Shown: positions 47,903 to 56,680 of the stretch, piece by piece | Position numbering within the stretch: position 1 is the first letter of the stretch | Layout: every line of letters begins with the position of its first letter | DNA from: Gulbenkiania mobilis | Lineage (GTDB): Bacteria; Pseudomonadota; Gammaproteobacteria; Burkholderiales; Chromobacteriaceae | NCBI GenBank assembly: GCA_004346645.1 | Contig: SMDA01000002.1 | Location: 124,001-188,000, forward strand | Direction of reading: 5' to 3' | Length of the DNA: 64,000 bases | The notes under the pieces: model-generated | Databases searched by the model: none | What the model was told of the DNA's origin: nothing | Seen by the model: only the letters and a program-made list of their open reading frames with translations | Program-made: the position numbers and the translations under genes

Positions 47903-48727
47903 ATGAACGCCCCAGCCGAGTTTGCCCGTTTCTTCCACAACCACGACCTGCTGCCGCTGGAGTGTCTGCGTGCGCATTATGTGGCGCATCGCTTCGTCCC
48001 GCATTTTCATGAGGAATACGTGCTGTCGGTACTGACAGACGGCGTGGAGACCTACCACCACCGAGGCGGGTTGCGCCGTGCGGGGCCAGGCATGATTTCA
48101 TTGATCCAACCCGGGGAGGTGCACACCGGGGAGGCGGGGGTGGAAGAAGGCTGGGCCTATCGCGTGTTCTATCCGCCGGCGGCGCTGCTGGCGGACATTG
48201 CCCAGATGCTGACCGGCCGCCCCGGCAGCGTGCCGGACTTTGGAGAAGTGCTAGTACACGATCCGCCCTTGGCGCACCAGCTGGCTCTGGCGCACCAGGC
48301 CCTGGAAAGCGAACCGGACCGTCTCCTGCGTGAAACCCGCCTCTACCAGGCGCTGACCGCACTGCTGCTGCGCTATGGCCGCTGCCGGGTGACCGATACC
48401 CCCGATGCCGGACATCGTCTCGACACCGCACGCGCGCTCCTGGCCGACAGGTTGGCCGAAAACCTGTCCCTGGCCGAGGTAGCGGCCGCCAGCGGTCTGT
48501 CGGTCTACCATTTCAGCCGGCAGTTCCGGGCACGCTTCGGTCTGCCACCAGTGGCTTGGCGCAACCAGCTGCGGATTGCCCGCAGCCGGGGGCTTCTGGC
48601 AGCGGGCAAGTCTCCTGCCGAGGTCGCCCTTCTCCTGGGCTTTGCCGACCAGGCCCACTTCAGCCGGGCCTTTCGGCAGGTAGTGGGCCTGCCTCCTGGC
48701 CTCTACCGAACAATGAACCGGCCGTAA
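47903..48727 (+). CDS. AraC-family transcriptional regulator
   Basis: The 274-residue protein has an N-terminal cupin-type sensing domain (HEEYVLSVLTDGVETYHHRGG, split at LSVL) and a C-terminal pair of helix-turn-helix units: LSLAEVAAASGLSVYHFSRQF and SPAEVALLLGFADQAHFSRAFRQVVG (given as key words AEVALLLGF and HFSRAF). Start at MNAPAEFARFF is chosen over 29 extra upstream codons. It sits just upstream of azlCD and probably controls it. Contains an exact candidate uptake repeat (48450-48460, RLAE). Confidence 0.88.
   Translation: MNAPAEFARFFHNHDLLPLECLRAHYVAHRFVPHFHEEYVLSVLTDGVETYHHRGGLRRAGPGMISLIQPGEVHTGEAGVEEGWAYRVFYPPAALLADIAQMLTGRPGSVPDFGEVLVHDPPLAHQLALAHQALESEPDRLLRETRLYQALTALLLRYGRCRVTDTPDAGHRLDTARALLADRLAENLSLAEVAAASGLSVYHFSRQFRARFGLPPVAWRNQLRIARSRGLLAAGKSPAEVALLLGFADQAHFSRAFRQVVGLPPGLYRTMNRP
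48450..48460 (+). repeat. Candidate uptake repeat in AraC-type gene
   Basis: Exact 11-mer in sense at the linker before the first helix-turn-helix; RLAE with AGG TTG. Confidence 0.7.
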
Positions 48728-48796
48728 GCGCAAGATCGTTCAAGACAACGCCGAGCGCTCGCGCTAGGCTGGCCCTTTATCCTGCCGACCACTGCC

Positions 48797-49504
48797 ATGT
48801 CCTCTCTTTTCAATACCCGTGACTGTCTGGCGGGGGCGCGCGATACCCTTCCCATGCTGGTGGGTGCAGCCCCCTTCGGAGTGATCTTCGGCACACTGGC
48901 CGTCGGGGCCGGCTTGCCGCCCTGGGCCGCCCAGGCCATGTCACTGCTGGTGTATGCCGGCTCGTCGCAGTTCGTAGCGGTCAGCCTGGTGAGCGCGGGC
49001 ACCGTCCTGCCCGTCATCTGGCTGACCACCTTCATCATCAACCTGCGCCACGCCCTCTACAGTGCCACTTTGCTGCCCACCGCACGTACTTGGCCTTTGC
49101 GCTGGCGGGCCGCGCTGGCGTTCTGGCTCACCGACGAAACCTTCGCCGTAGTCGAGCATCGCTTCCGTACGCGCGGTGAAGCCGGCGCCGCGGCCTATCA
49201 GCTTGGCTCGTCTCTAGCGATGTATCTCAACTGGCAATTTTTCACGCTGGTGGGCATCGTGCTGGGCAAGGCAGTACCGGGGCTGGCGGACTGGGGGCTG
49301 GATTTTGCGATGGTGGCCACCTTTACGGCCATCGTGGCGCCGCAACTGCGTCAGCGTCCGGCCCTGGCCGCTGCGGCCACCGCGGGTGTGCTGGCACTGC
49401 TGTGTCGTGGCTGGCCCTACAAGCTGGATCTGATCGTAGCTGTGACCGGCGGAATGAGCGCCGCCATGGCCGTTCGGTACGCTAGCCGGAGGAGCAGAAC
49501 ATGA
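48797..49504 (+). CDS. azlC: AzlC family branched-chain amino acid exporter, large subunit
   Basis: Inner-membrane permease that with AzlD exports branched-chain amino acids or analogues. The 235-residue protein has several hydrophobic segments and the family motifs AAPFGVIFGTLAVGAGL, YAGSSQFVAV, INLRHALYSATL and FWLTDETFAVV. Ends by overlapping azlD (ATGA). Confidence 0.93.
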   Translation: MSSLFNTRDCLAGARDTLPMLVGAAPFGVIFGTLAVGAGLPPWAAQAMSLLVYAGSSQFVAVSLVSAGTVLPVIWLTTFIINLRHALYSATLLPTARTWPLRWRAALAFWLTDETFAVVEHRFRTRGEAGAAAYQLGSSLAMYLNWQFFTLVGIVLGKAVPGLADWGLDFAMVATFTAIVAPQLRQRPALAAAATAGVLALLCRGWPYKLDLIVAVTGGMSAAMAVRYASRRSRT

Positions 49505-49821
49505 CGACCTTTTGGATGCTGGCCGGCATGGCCGTGCTGACCTTCCTGATCCGCGCAAGTTTTCTCGTGTTCGGACGCGGGCTGCGCTTTCCTGCCTGGC
49601 TACACGAAGCCTTACACTACGTACCGCCGGCCGTGCTGTCGGCACTGGTGGTACCGATGGCGCTGGCCCCCCGGGGCACGCTGGACATCGGATGGGACAA
49701 TGCCTATCTCGCGGGCACGCTGGCGGCGGGCCTTGTGGCGCTGCGCAGTCGGCACACCCTACTGGCGATCGTGGCCGGTTTTGTGGTCTACGTCCTCTGG
49801 CGCCTCGTCCTCGCTGGCTAA
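49501..49821 (+). CDS. azlD: AzlD family branched-chain amino acid exporter, small subunit
   Basis: Small membrane partner of AzlC. The 106-residue protein has four short hydrophobic segments with ALHYVPPAVLSALVVP and NAYLAGTLAAGLVALRSR. The last 63 nt overlap the 3' end of a convergent GGDEF gene. Confidence 0.92.
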   Translation: MTTFWMLAGMAVLTFLIRASFLVFGRGLRFPAWLHEALHYVPPAVLSALVVPMALAPRGTLDIGWDNAYLAGTLAAGLVALRSRHTLLAIVAGFVVYVLWRLVLAG

Positions 49822-51351
49822 AAGTGCATCCGGGAAGGGCCGGTGCTGCTTTTTGCCATACATGCTGCGGTCGGCGGCTGCCAGGAGTTCGTCGATCAGC
49901 AGCCCATCTTCCGGATAATAGGCCAGACCGATGCTGACGCCGATACGCACCGCCATTCCGTCAAACTCGTAAGGAGCCTCGATCAGGCCCTTCAGACGGG
50001 CAATCAGTTGGTCCACCTCGTACTGGTGGTCTACATCTTCCACCAGCACCACAAACTCGTCCCCCCCCAGCCGGGCCACGGTATCAGCTTCGCGCACCGC
50101 GCCCTCCAGCCGTGCGGCCAGAAGCTGCAGCACCCTGTCGCCGGCCGCATGGCCGTAAAGGTCGTTGACCGGCTTGAAGCGGTCCAGATCGAGAAACAGC
50201 ACGGCCAGCCGCTGCTCGCTGCGCCGCAGCCGTGAGATGGCGTGCTGGAGCCGATCGTAGAACAAGTTTCGGTTGGGCAGGCCTGTCAGGCGATCATGAT
50301 GGGCAAGATAGGTCAGCCAGTTCTCGCGGGCCCGGAGGGTATCCTGATGATGCCGGTAACGACGCCGCACGTACGCTACCAGAAAAAAGGCCGCCACCGC
50401 GCTGACGGTCATCCCCGCCCACTCGCTCGGGCCGATGGCCGACCAGCCCAGCTGCTGCACGAAGCGCAGCTCGACCGGCTGGGCATCGCCGCCCAGCGTG
50501 CGCTGCCATTCCAGTCGTGGAAAGAGCAGCTCTTCGACCAGCGAACCCTGGCTGCTGCCCCGCCGCAACAGTGGTACCGGCTGGTCGCCGCCGCTCTGGT
50601 GCGCTTGTAGCCTCACATCCACCTGCAGGCCGCGTGGCAGCGGCAGCAGCAGTTGGCCGAAGAAGTCCGCCCGTACCAGCATGCCGACCAGATGCCGCGC
50701 ACGTACCGAAGGCCCCACCGCTTCCTCACGGGGGAAGGTGACGGCCCGCACCAGCAGGTAGGCGGGACCGCGCTGCGCACCCAGCGGAAAGGGCGGAGAG
50801 GCGGCCGGGCGGCCCGCCTGAACTGTGGTCAGCAGTGCATCCCGCCAGCGGCTGTTGAAACTCACGTCCACGCCCAGCAGCCGCAGCGCGCTGGCGGTAG
50901 GCGGTTCCACCAGCACGACGGGAAAGTAATCCGGCTTTTCCGGCAAGGGTTCGAAATAACGCTGGTGGTCCAGATCATAGCCACGCACGGCGAAGGTGGG
51001 GTCGTCACGCAGGCGCACGCCGGTCTCATAGGCCGCCAACTCGCCCTGACGGACACGGTCCAGGCGCAGCATGGCCTCGATATGCGGATGCCGGTAAAGC
51101 AGCTGGCGGATGAAGGTGCGCTCCTCACTCTGGGTAGCTTCGGAGTCCAGGGAGACGAAGGCGGCATAGTTTTCCAGTACCGCATCGTTGGTAAGGAGGC
51201 GCTGGGCCACCTGTTCGGCATAACGGTTGGCCCGGCTGGCAAAAGCCTCTTCAGCCAGATGAACCGCACGCGAGACGAAGGCGAGCGAAGCCGCGAGGCT
51301 GAGGACAGCCCACGCCACGATACAGCCCGCAATATGCCCGCGCTTGTTCAT
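49759..51351 (-). CDS. Membrane-anchored diguanylate cyclase (CHASE-like sensor + GGDEF)
   Basis: In 530 residues from MNKRGHIAGC: a membrane segment (about 8-28), a periplasmic CHASE-like domain (about 40-290, with RYFEPLPEKPDYFPVV), a second membrane segment (about 315-335), and a GGDEF domain (about 350-515). The GGDEF domain has intact LGGDEF and an READ inhibitory site five residues earlier. It should synthesise c-di-GMP. A start 26 codons upstream is possible but adds non-membrane sequence. Confidence 0.88.
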   Translation of the reverse strand: MNKRGHIAGCIVAWAVLSLAASLAFVSRAVHLAEEAFASRANRYAEQVAQRLLTNDAVLENYAAFVSLDSEATQSEERTFIRQLLYRHPHIEAMLRLDRVRQGELAAYETGVRLRDDPTFAVRGYDLDHQRYFEPLPEKPDYFPVVLVEPPTASALRLLGVDVSFNSRWRDALLTTVQAGRPAASPPFPLGAQRGPAYLLVRAVTFPREEAVGPSVRARHLVGMLVRADFFGQLLLPLPRGLQVDVRLQAHQSGGDQPVPLLRRGSSQGSLVEELLFPRLEWQRTLGGDAQPVELRFVQQLGWSAIGPSEWAGMTVSAVAAFFLVAYVRRRYRHHQDTLRARENWLTYLAHHDRLTGLPNRNLFYDRLQHAISRLRRSEQRLAVLFLDLDRFKPVNDLYGHAAGDRVLQLLAARLEGAVREADTVARLGGDEFVVLVEDVDHQYEVDQLIARLKGLIEAPYEFDGMAVRIGVSIGLAYYPEDGLLIDELLAAADRSMYGKKQHRPFPDALLASEDEAPEDVDHKTGHDRQ

Positions 51352-51395
51352 GAAAGAAGGGAAGAACCGTAGAAAGATGCCAGGGTGAAGGGGGG

Positions 51396-51423
51396 ATTCT
51401 AGGACAATTGACAACCATTGAAA
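51396..51423 (-). promoter_or_regulatory. Possible sigma-70 promoter of the GGDEF gene
   Basis: Minus-strand TTTCAA (51418-51423) and TAGAAT (51396-51401) with a 16-nt spacer, 45 bp before the chosen ATG. Confidence 0.4.
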
Positions 51424-51480
51424 GGGCACGCACCCCGTTTAGGTATTTTTACTTACGAATGGATGACACGCAGCGGGACT

Positions 51481-52209
51481 TCAATCGAACGCGTGGCGGG
51501 CACCCTCAAACGCCTGTTTGACATGCGCCAGTTGACGCCGGCTGACGGGCAGGGGCTCATCCAGCCCCTCAAGCTGCACCAACCAGCCTTCGTCAGTGTT
51601 GTTGCCCGGGCGCAACAGACCCCGCAGGGCCTGCCGCATCACCAGGCAGTTGCGATGGATGCGCAGCGCCAGCGGCCCCAGACGAGCCTCCAGTACCACC
51701 AATGGTTCGTCCAGCAGGTACATGCCGGTCACCGCGTGCAGCTCGACGTACTTCTCGCTTGCGCGCAGGAACCGGGCGGCATCGTAAGGCACCAGCAACA
51801 GGCGGTTGCGTCCGCGCACCCGGAAAGCCCCGCCGCTGGGCTGCGGACGAGCCGGCACGCGCTCGAGCGCACGCACCAGCCGCTCGCGCCGGACCGGCTT
51901 GAGCAGATAGTCGACCGCGCCCAGCTCGAAAGCCTCCACCGCGTGCTGGTCGTGTGCAGTGACGAAAATAACGGAGGGCGGACGCGGCAGTGTCGCCATG
52001 TGTCGGCTGAAGGCGAGCCCGTCGGTACCAGGCATGCCGATGTCCACCAGCACGGCATCAGCCTCGTTCGTGGCCAGCCATGCCAAGGCGGATTCGGCGC
52101 TGGCGCACTCCCCCGCCACGCAGGCACCGCAGTCGCCCAGGAGCTGTCTCAGCCGAAGCCGCGCCAAGGGCTCGTCGTCCACCAGAAGGACGCGCAGCGC
52201 TACACCATC
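51481..52209 (-). CDS. LytTR-family response regulator
   Basis: The 242-residue protein has a receiver domain (about 6-120: LLVDDEPLARLRL, phospho-aspartate in AVLVDIGMPGTDG, VTAHD, LLKPVRRERL) and a LytTR DNA-binding domain (about 145-240: LRASEKYVELHAV, RIHRNCLVM). AlgR/LytR-like. The start is uncertain: GTG 52209, overlapping the upstream stop by 10 nt, or GTG 52248. No histidine kinase lies nearby. Confidence 0.88.
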   Translation of the reverse strand, partial: DGVALRVLLVDDEPLARLRLRQLLGDCGACVAGECASAESALAWLATNEADAVLVDIGMPGTDGLAFSRHMATLPRPPSVIFVTAHDQHAVEAFELGAVDYLLKPVRRERLVRALERVPARPQPSGGAFRVRGRNRLLLVPYDAARFLRASEKYVELHAVTGMYLLDEPLVVLEARLGPLALRIHRNCLVMRQALRGLLRPGNNTDEGWLVQLEGLDEPLPVSRRQLAHVKQAFEGARHAFD

Positions 52210-53912
52210 CACTGCGGCCGCCCGAATTTCTCGACCAGAAGCCGCCACGCCTGCAGCAGCTTCTGGAATTTGTTGTTGGTGGGCGCCTGCTCGCGCACCC
52301 GCACCAAGAGCTCTTGGGCGCGGCGCATGTGGCTTTCGTGCCAGCCGTTCTGGTGCACATAGGCCATGATGGCGTTGACCAGGTTGAGCATTACTTGCAG
52401 ATTGGCGGGCATTTCTTCATGTGCCTTGAGGAAGCGGTCGATGGCGGCCTCCAGCTGGCCTGCCTGCGCCTCGCGCACCGCCCGGTTGTTGAGCTCCACC
52501 AGCGACTGCACGTTCTCGGCGATCAACTGGCGACCGTTCTCGCCACGCCCCACTTCGTCGAAGAGGTCGCCCATGCTGGAGAGCAGCGCCTCGTCGTCGT
52601 GGTGGTTGCGCACCAGATCGCGCATCACCCGGTCGCCACTGTCGCTGCGGCCCTGCTGGTAGCAAGTGCGCGCAAACTCCATCTGTGCCTCGGGCGGCAG
52701 GTCTTCGGCCAACCTGTCAAAGCCCTTCTCCGCCTCGGACAGCAACTGTGCGGCCCGCTGACGATTGCCGCTCTGCTGGGCAATCTGGCTGTCGACGACG
52801 GTGGCCATCCATTCGCCCGTCTCATTGTAGCGGTAGTCGCGCCGCAGGCTGGCAAGCGTGCGGGTGGCGCTACCGGTCTCGCCCCGTGCCAGCTGCACCC
52901 GTGCCAGCAGGGCATAGTGAATGGGGTGACGATGCCAGGTGTATTTGGCGATCTCCAGTGTCTCGCGGCTTGCCGACTCGGCTGTGTCCAGATCCTTGTT
53001 GAGCAGGGCCACCTCGGCCAGCTGCTTCTGCCTGCGCAATACCACCGGCGACAGCCGGGTGGCGGTCTGCAGCGTCTGCTGGGCCGCCTCGAGAGCATGA
53101 TTGCTGCGGTACAGCTTGGCCAGCCAGTCGTAAGCTTCCATCACCCGGTCGTTCTCGGCCAGCACTTCCTCGAACAGCATGCGTGCTTCGTCATACTGCT
53201 TGAGGCCGGTCAGGGATTTGGCCAGGCCCATCTTCGCCCACGGCACCGTCTTGAGCCGCAGCACGCTCATGTAGAGCGTGCGGGCGGTGTCGTAATCGCC
53301 GATGCGTAGCGCCAGCGAGCCCTTGAGCTTCATGAAATCCAGAGCGAACTCGCCCTTCTCGGCGATCTTGCGGCTGCAGGTATCGATGGCGGCCAGATAT
53401 TCGTGGCGCATGATCGCCTCGTCCACCGCGCGGAAGGCTTCGCGCCGGCGGATGGCACGCTCCAGCCGACCGGCCAGTACTTCGCCAGTGAAAGGCTTGA
53501 GCAGGTAGTCGTCCGGCCCCAGCTCCGCCGCCGAGATTACCCGCTGGGCGCGGCGCTCGCCGGTGACGATCATGAACACGCACGACTGCTTAATGAGGTT
53601 GCGCTCCTTCACCTCCTCGAAGAGGTAAAGGCCGTCGTAGCCGTTACCCAAATCGTAGTCGCACAGCACCACGTCGAATTCGAAGCGCGACATCTTGGCC
53701 AGGGCATCGGCCGCCTTGCTGGCGTACTCCACCTTTTCCGCGCCGAAGGAGGCCAGCGTCATCGCCAGCGCCCGCTGCATCTCCGGCACGCTGTCGATCA
53801 CCAGGAACAGGCGCTTGGCAAACGGGTTCTGGTAATCGTTGCGCGGCTCGCGCGGGTCGCGCTGTCCCACCAGCGACTGCAGCGACGTGGATTCCGGGGG
53901 CAAGGCACTCAT
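52200..53912 (-). CDS. Response regulator with C-terminal TPR repeats
   Basis: The 570-residue protein has an N-terminal receiver domain (about 33-155: FLVIDSVPEMQRAL, phospho-aspartate in VLCDYDLGNGYDG, TGERRAQRV, YLLKPFTGEVL) and about 400 residues of helical tetratricopeptide-like repeats. One of the usual paired acidic residues at the start of the receiver is replaced (IDS). It is probably a protein-protein output device. It is coupled to the downstream LytTR regulator. Contains an exact candidate uptake repeat (52704-52714, RLAE). Confidence 0.87.
   Translation of the reverse strand: MSALPPESTSLQSLVGQRDPREPRNDYQNPFAKRLFLVIDSVPEMQRALAMTLASFGAEKVEYASKAADALAKMSRFEFDVVLCDYDLGNGYDGLYLFEEVKERNLIKQSCVFMIVTGERRAQRVISAAELGPDDYLLKPFTGEVLAGRLERAIRRREAFRAVDEAIMRHEYLAAIDTCSRKIAEKGEFALDFMKLKGSLALRIGDYDTARTLYMSVLRLKTVPWAKMGLAKSLTGLKQYDEARMLFEEVLAENDRVMEAYDWLAKLYRSNHALEAAQQTLQTATRLSPVVLRRQKQLAEVALLNKDLDTAESASRETLEIAKYTWHRHPIHYALLARVQLARGETGSATRTLASLRRDYRYNETGEWMATVVDSQIAQQSGNRQRAAQLLSEAEKGFDRLAEDLPPEAQMEFARTCYQQGRSDSGDRVMRDLVRNHHDDEALLSSMGDLFDEVGRGENGRQLIAENVQSLVELNNRAVREAQAGQLEAAIDRFLKAHEEMPANLQVMLNLVNAIMAYVHQNGWHESHMRRAQELLVRVREQAPTNNKFQKLLQAWRLLVEKFGRPQWMV
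52704..52714 (-). repeat. Candidate uptake repeat in TPR response regulator gene
   Basis: Exact 11-mer in sense; RLAE with AGG TTG in the repeat region. Confidence 0.7.
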
Positions 53913-53936
53913 GTCCGACTCCGTTCGGGGCAGGGC

Positions 53937-56093
53937 TCAGTCTACCGTTTCGAGCTTGGCATAGCGCAGGTCCAGCCATTTGAGCCCGTGCTCGGCGAAG
54001 TTGATCTGCAGCCGCACTTCGCTGCCGCTGCCGTCCCCGGTCACGATCACGCCGGCGCCGAACTTGGGATGCACCACCTGCTGCCCCAACCGGAACCCGC
54101 CCAGGCTCGGAGCGTGACCCATCCCGGGGCTATCGGCCAACCAGGGCGCCTTCTCGCTGCCCGGCCGGCTCATCACCGGCTTGGAGCGTGCCGACAGGAT
54201 GCGCAGCAGCTTGACGGGGATTTCGTCCACGAAGCGCGAGCGGATCGGGTAGCGAGACAGCCCGTGCAGCATGCGGCTCTGTGCGCAGGTCAGGTACAGC
54301 CGCTTGCGCGCCCGCGTGACCGCCACGTACATCAGTCGCCGCTCTTCCTGTAGGCCCTTGGTATCGTTCATGCTGTTCTCGTGCGGAAACAGCCCTTCCT
54401 CCAGCCCGGTAACGAACACCGCATCGAACTCCAGCCCCTTGGCGGCGTGCACCGTCATCAGCTGCAGTGCGTCCTCACCGGCCTCTGCCTGATGTTCGCC
54501 CGCTTCCAGGCTGGCTGCGGTGAGAAACTCCACCACCGCGTTATCGGCATCGTCCGGGAAGAAGCCGGCCGCGGCATTGACGAGTTCGTCCAGGTTCTCC
54601 AGCCGCTCCTCGCCTTCTTTGCGATCGGCCTCGTACATTGCCCGCAAGCCGGAGTCGTCCACGATCAGGCTGACCGTTTCGGCCAAGGTCAGGGTTTCCG
54701 CTCGCTGGCGCAGGCTTTCGATCAGGCGCACGAACTCGCCGAGCTTGGCGGCCGCACGGCCCCCTCCACCGGCGCAGGCGGCCTGCCACAGCGAGATACC
54801 CTGCTCACGGCTGGCCAGTTGCAGGTTTTCCACCGTACGCGCCCCGATACCGCGGGCCGGCACATTGATCACACGCAGCAGCGCATTGTCATCGTCGGGG
54901 TTGGCCGTAAGGCGCAGGTAGGCCAGGGCATGTTTCACTTCCTGGCGCTCGAAGAAGCGCAGCCCGCCATAGATGCGGTACGGCAGCCCGGCGCGCACCA
55001 GTTCGTGCTCCAGCACCCGGGACTGGGCATTGGAGCGATACAGTACGGCCATGTCCGCTAGGCTCCAGCCTTCGCGCGCCAGTGCCTTGACCTCGTCGAC
55101 GATGAATACGGCCTCGTCGGTATCTGAGGGAGCATCGAACAGGCGGATCGGCTCGCCTTCCCCGGCGTCGGTCCAGAGGTTCTTGCCCAGCCGGCCATCG
55201 TTATGCTCGATCAGCGCATTGGCCGCGGCGAGGATGTTGCCCACCGAGCGATAGTTCTGCTCCAGCCGGATCGGCTCGCTCACGCCGAAGTCATTGAGCA
55301 GCGAACGCATGTTGCCGACTTCGGCGCCACGGAAGGCGTAGATGCTCTGATCGTCGTCCCCGACGGCGAAGATGGCCGCCTCGCTGCCAGCCAGCAGCTT
55401 CAGCCAAGCGTACTGCAGGCGGTTGGTGTCCTGGAATTCGTCCACCAGGATGTGCCTAAAACGGCTCTGGTAGTGCTCGCGCAGCGCGGCGTTGCGCGAC
55501 AGGAGTTCGTAGCTGCGCAGTAGGAGTTCGGCAAAGTCCACCACACCCTCGCGGTTGCACTGCGCGTCATAGGCGGCGTAGAGCTCGATCAGCTTCTTGG
55601 TGTAGGGGTCGTGCGCCGACAACACGGCTGCCCGGTTACCGTTTTCCTTGTTGCCGTTGATGAAGCCCTGCACGGCCTTGGGCGGAAACTTCTCGTCGGA
55701 GACATCCAGGCTTTTGAGCAGGCGCTTGATGGCGGCCAGCTGGTCGGCGGAATCGAGGATCTGAAAGGTGGAAGGGAGCCCGGCATCGCGCCAATGCGCA
55801 CGCAGGAAGCGGTTGCACAGACCGTGGAAGGTGCCGATCCACATGCCCCGCAGGTTGTAGGGCACCATTGCCGAGAGGCGGGTGTGCATCTCGCGCGCCG
55901 CCTTGTTGGTGAAGGTGACGGCCAGAATGCCGGCCGGGCTGACCTGTCCGGTGCCCAGCAGCCAGGCGATGCGCGTGGTCAGCACGCGCGTCTTGCCGCT
56001 GCCGGCACCCGCCAGGACCAGCGCGCTCTTGGCGGGCCAGGTGACGGCGGACAGCTGCGGCGGGTTGAGTCCGGCAAGCAGGTCGGTGCTCAT
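53937..56093 (-). CDS. uvrD: DNA helicase II UvrD
   Basis: Superfamily 1A 3'-5' helicase for nucleotide excision and mismatch repair. The 718-residue protein shows LAGAGSGKTRVLTTRIAWL (motif I), VTFTNKAAREM, GTFHGLCNRFL, VDEFQDTN (II), GDDDQSIYAFRGA (III), LEQNYRS (IV), MTVHAAKGLEFDAVFV (V) and YVAVTRARKRLYL (VI). The C-terminal Tudor-like domain (VIVTGDGSGSEVRLQINF) favours UvrD/PcrA over Rep. Confidence 0.95.
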   Translation of the reverse strand: MSTDLLAGLNPPQLSAVTWPAKSALVLAGAGSGKTRVLTTRIAWLLGTGQVSPAGILAVTFTNKAAREMHTRLSAMVPYNLRGMWIGTFHGLCNRFLRAHWRDAGLPSTFQILDSADQLAAIKRLLKSLDVSDEKFPPKAVQGFINGNKENGNRAAVLSAHDPYTKKLIELYAAYDAQCNREGVVDFAELLLRSYELLSRNAALREHYQSRFRHILVDEFQDTNRLQYAWLKLLAGSEAAIFAVGDDDQSIYAFRGAEVGNMRSLLNDFGVSEPIRLEQNYRSVGNILAAANALIEHNDGRLGKNLWTDAGEGEPIRLFDAPSDTDEAVFIVDEVKALAREGWSLADMAVLYRSNAQSRVLEHELVRAGLPYRIYGGLRFFERQEVKHALAYLRLTANPDDDNALLRVINVPARGIGARTVENLQLASREQGISLWQAACAGGGGRAAAKLGEFVRLIESLRQRAETLTLAETVSLIVDDSGLRAMYEADRKEGEERLENLDELVNAAAGFFPDDADNAVVEFLTAASLEAGEHQAEAGEDALQLMTVHAAKGLEFDAVFVTGLEEGLFPHENSMNDTKGLQEERRLMYVAVTRARKRLYLTCAQSRMLHGLSRYPIRSRFVDEIPVKLLRILSARSKPVMSRPGSEKAPWLADSPGMGHAPSLGGFRLGQQVVHPKFGAGVIVTGDGSGSEVRLQINFAEHGLKWLDLRYAKLETVD

Positions 56094-56181
56094 GGAGTCG
56101 GGTGTCTTTCAAACGTCGAAACCCCGATTCTACACCAGCCCGGGCTGCCTCAACGGCGCACGCCCGAGGGCGTGGCCGCGC

Positions 56182-56412
56182 TCAGTGGCTATGGAAGAAG
56201 GCGTGGTGTCCGGCGGCGTCGGTCTTAGGGGTGCGTGTGTCGCGGCTGCGAATGCGGTCCCACACCTTTTCGTGGAAGTAGTAGGCCACAGTGTTGACCA
56301 AGGGCTCTACCAGTGCCAGCAGGCTGGAGATGCCGATGCTGCCGGTCAGCAGGTAGGCCACAGTGAAGGCGACGGTGAAATGGCAGGCGGCAAAGGTAAG
56401 GGTCTTGAGCAT
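56182..56412 (-). CDS. DUF2061 small membrane protein
   Basis: The 76-residue protein starts MLKTLTFAACHFTVAFTVAYL and has two hydrophobic segments, then EPLVNTVAYYFHEKVWDRI, the DUF2061 pattern, and a histidine-rich end (GHHAFFHSH). The function is unknown. A GGAGG five bases upstream decides the ATG at 56412. An upstream ATG at 56460 would fall inside the Fur-like box. Confidence 0.85.
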   Translation of the reverse strand: MLKTLTFAACHFTVAFTVAYLLTGSIGISSLLALVEPLVNTVAYYFHEKVWDRIRSRDTRTPKTDAAGHHAFFHSH

Positions 56413-56445
56413 GGCAGCCTCCAGAGGCTTGGGTGTATCGGTTAG

Positions 56446-56464
56446 AGAGATGATAGTCATTCTC
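56446..56464. promoter_or_regulatory. Fur-like box upstream of DUF2061 gene
   Basis: AGAGATGATAGTCATTCTC matches the classical 19-bp Fur consensus at 13 positions, including the ATGATA and TCATT cores. On the minus strand it covers TATCAT, a possible -10 with TTTACT 16 nt upstream. Iron regulation is an inference. Confidence 0.4.
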
Positions 56465-56680
56465 GTTTAATAGTAAAAATTGAACATTTCTACCTTGCCG
56501 ATAGCCCGATTCCACTCCACATGGCAGCCAGCGCCCACAGGCCCTCCCCTGCTTGTACACCGAACAGCTGCGTATCGCAGGGATGCGCTCTTCAAGGGGC
56601 GCAATCCGGCAAGCCGACACGAGCGCGCGGGGAAACCCGACACACGGCCGGGCGCCCCCCGTCTTGCCTGGCGGTTCCAA
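56465..56680. other. Intergenic, nothing recognised
   Basis: About 215 nt between the Fur-like box and the 3' end of the oxygenase gene. Apart from the A+T-rich stretch at 56465-56495, which may be the DUF2061 promoter, I see no gene, RNA or repeat. Confidence 0.3.

Noticed and set aside
41493-56130. LexA boxes for dinB or uvrD
   Set aside because: No CTG-N10-CAG type palindrome was found in the upstream gaps examined.
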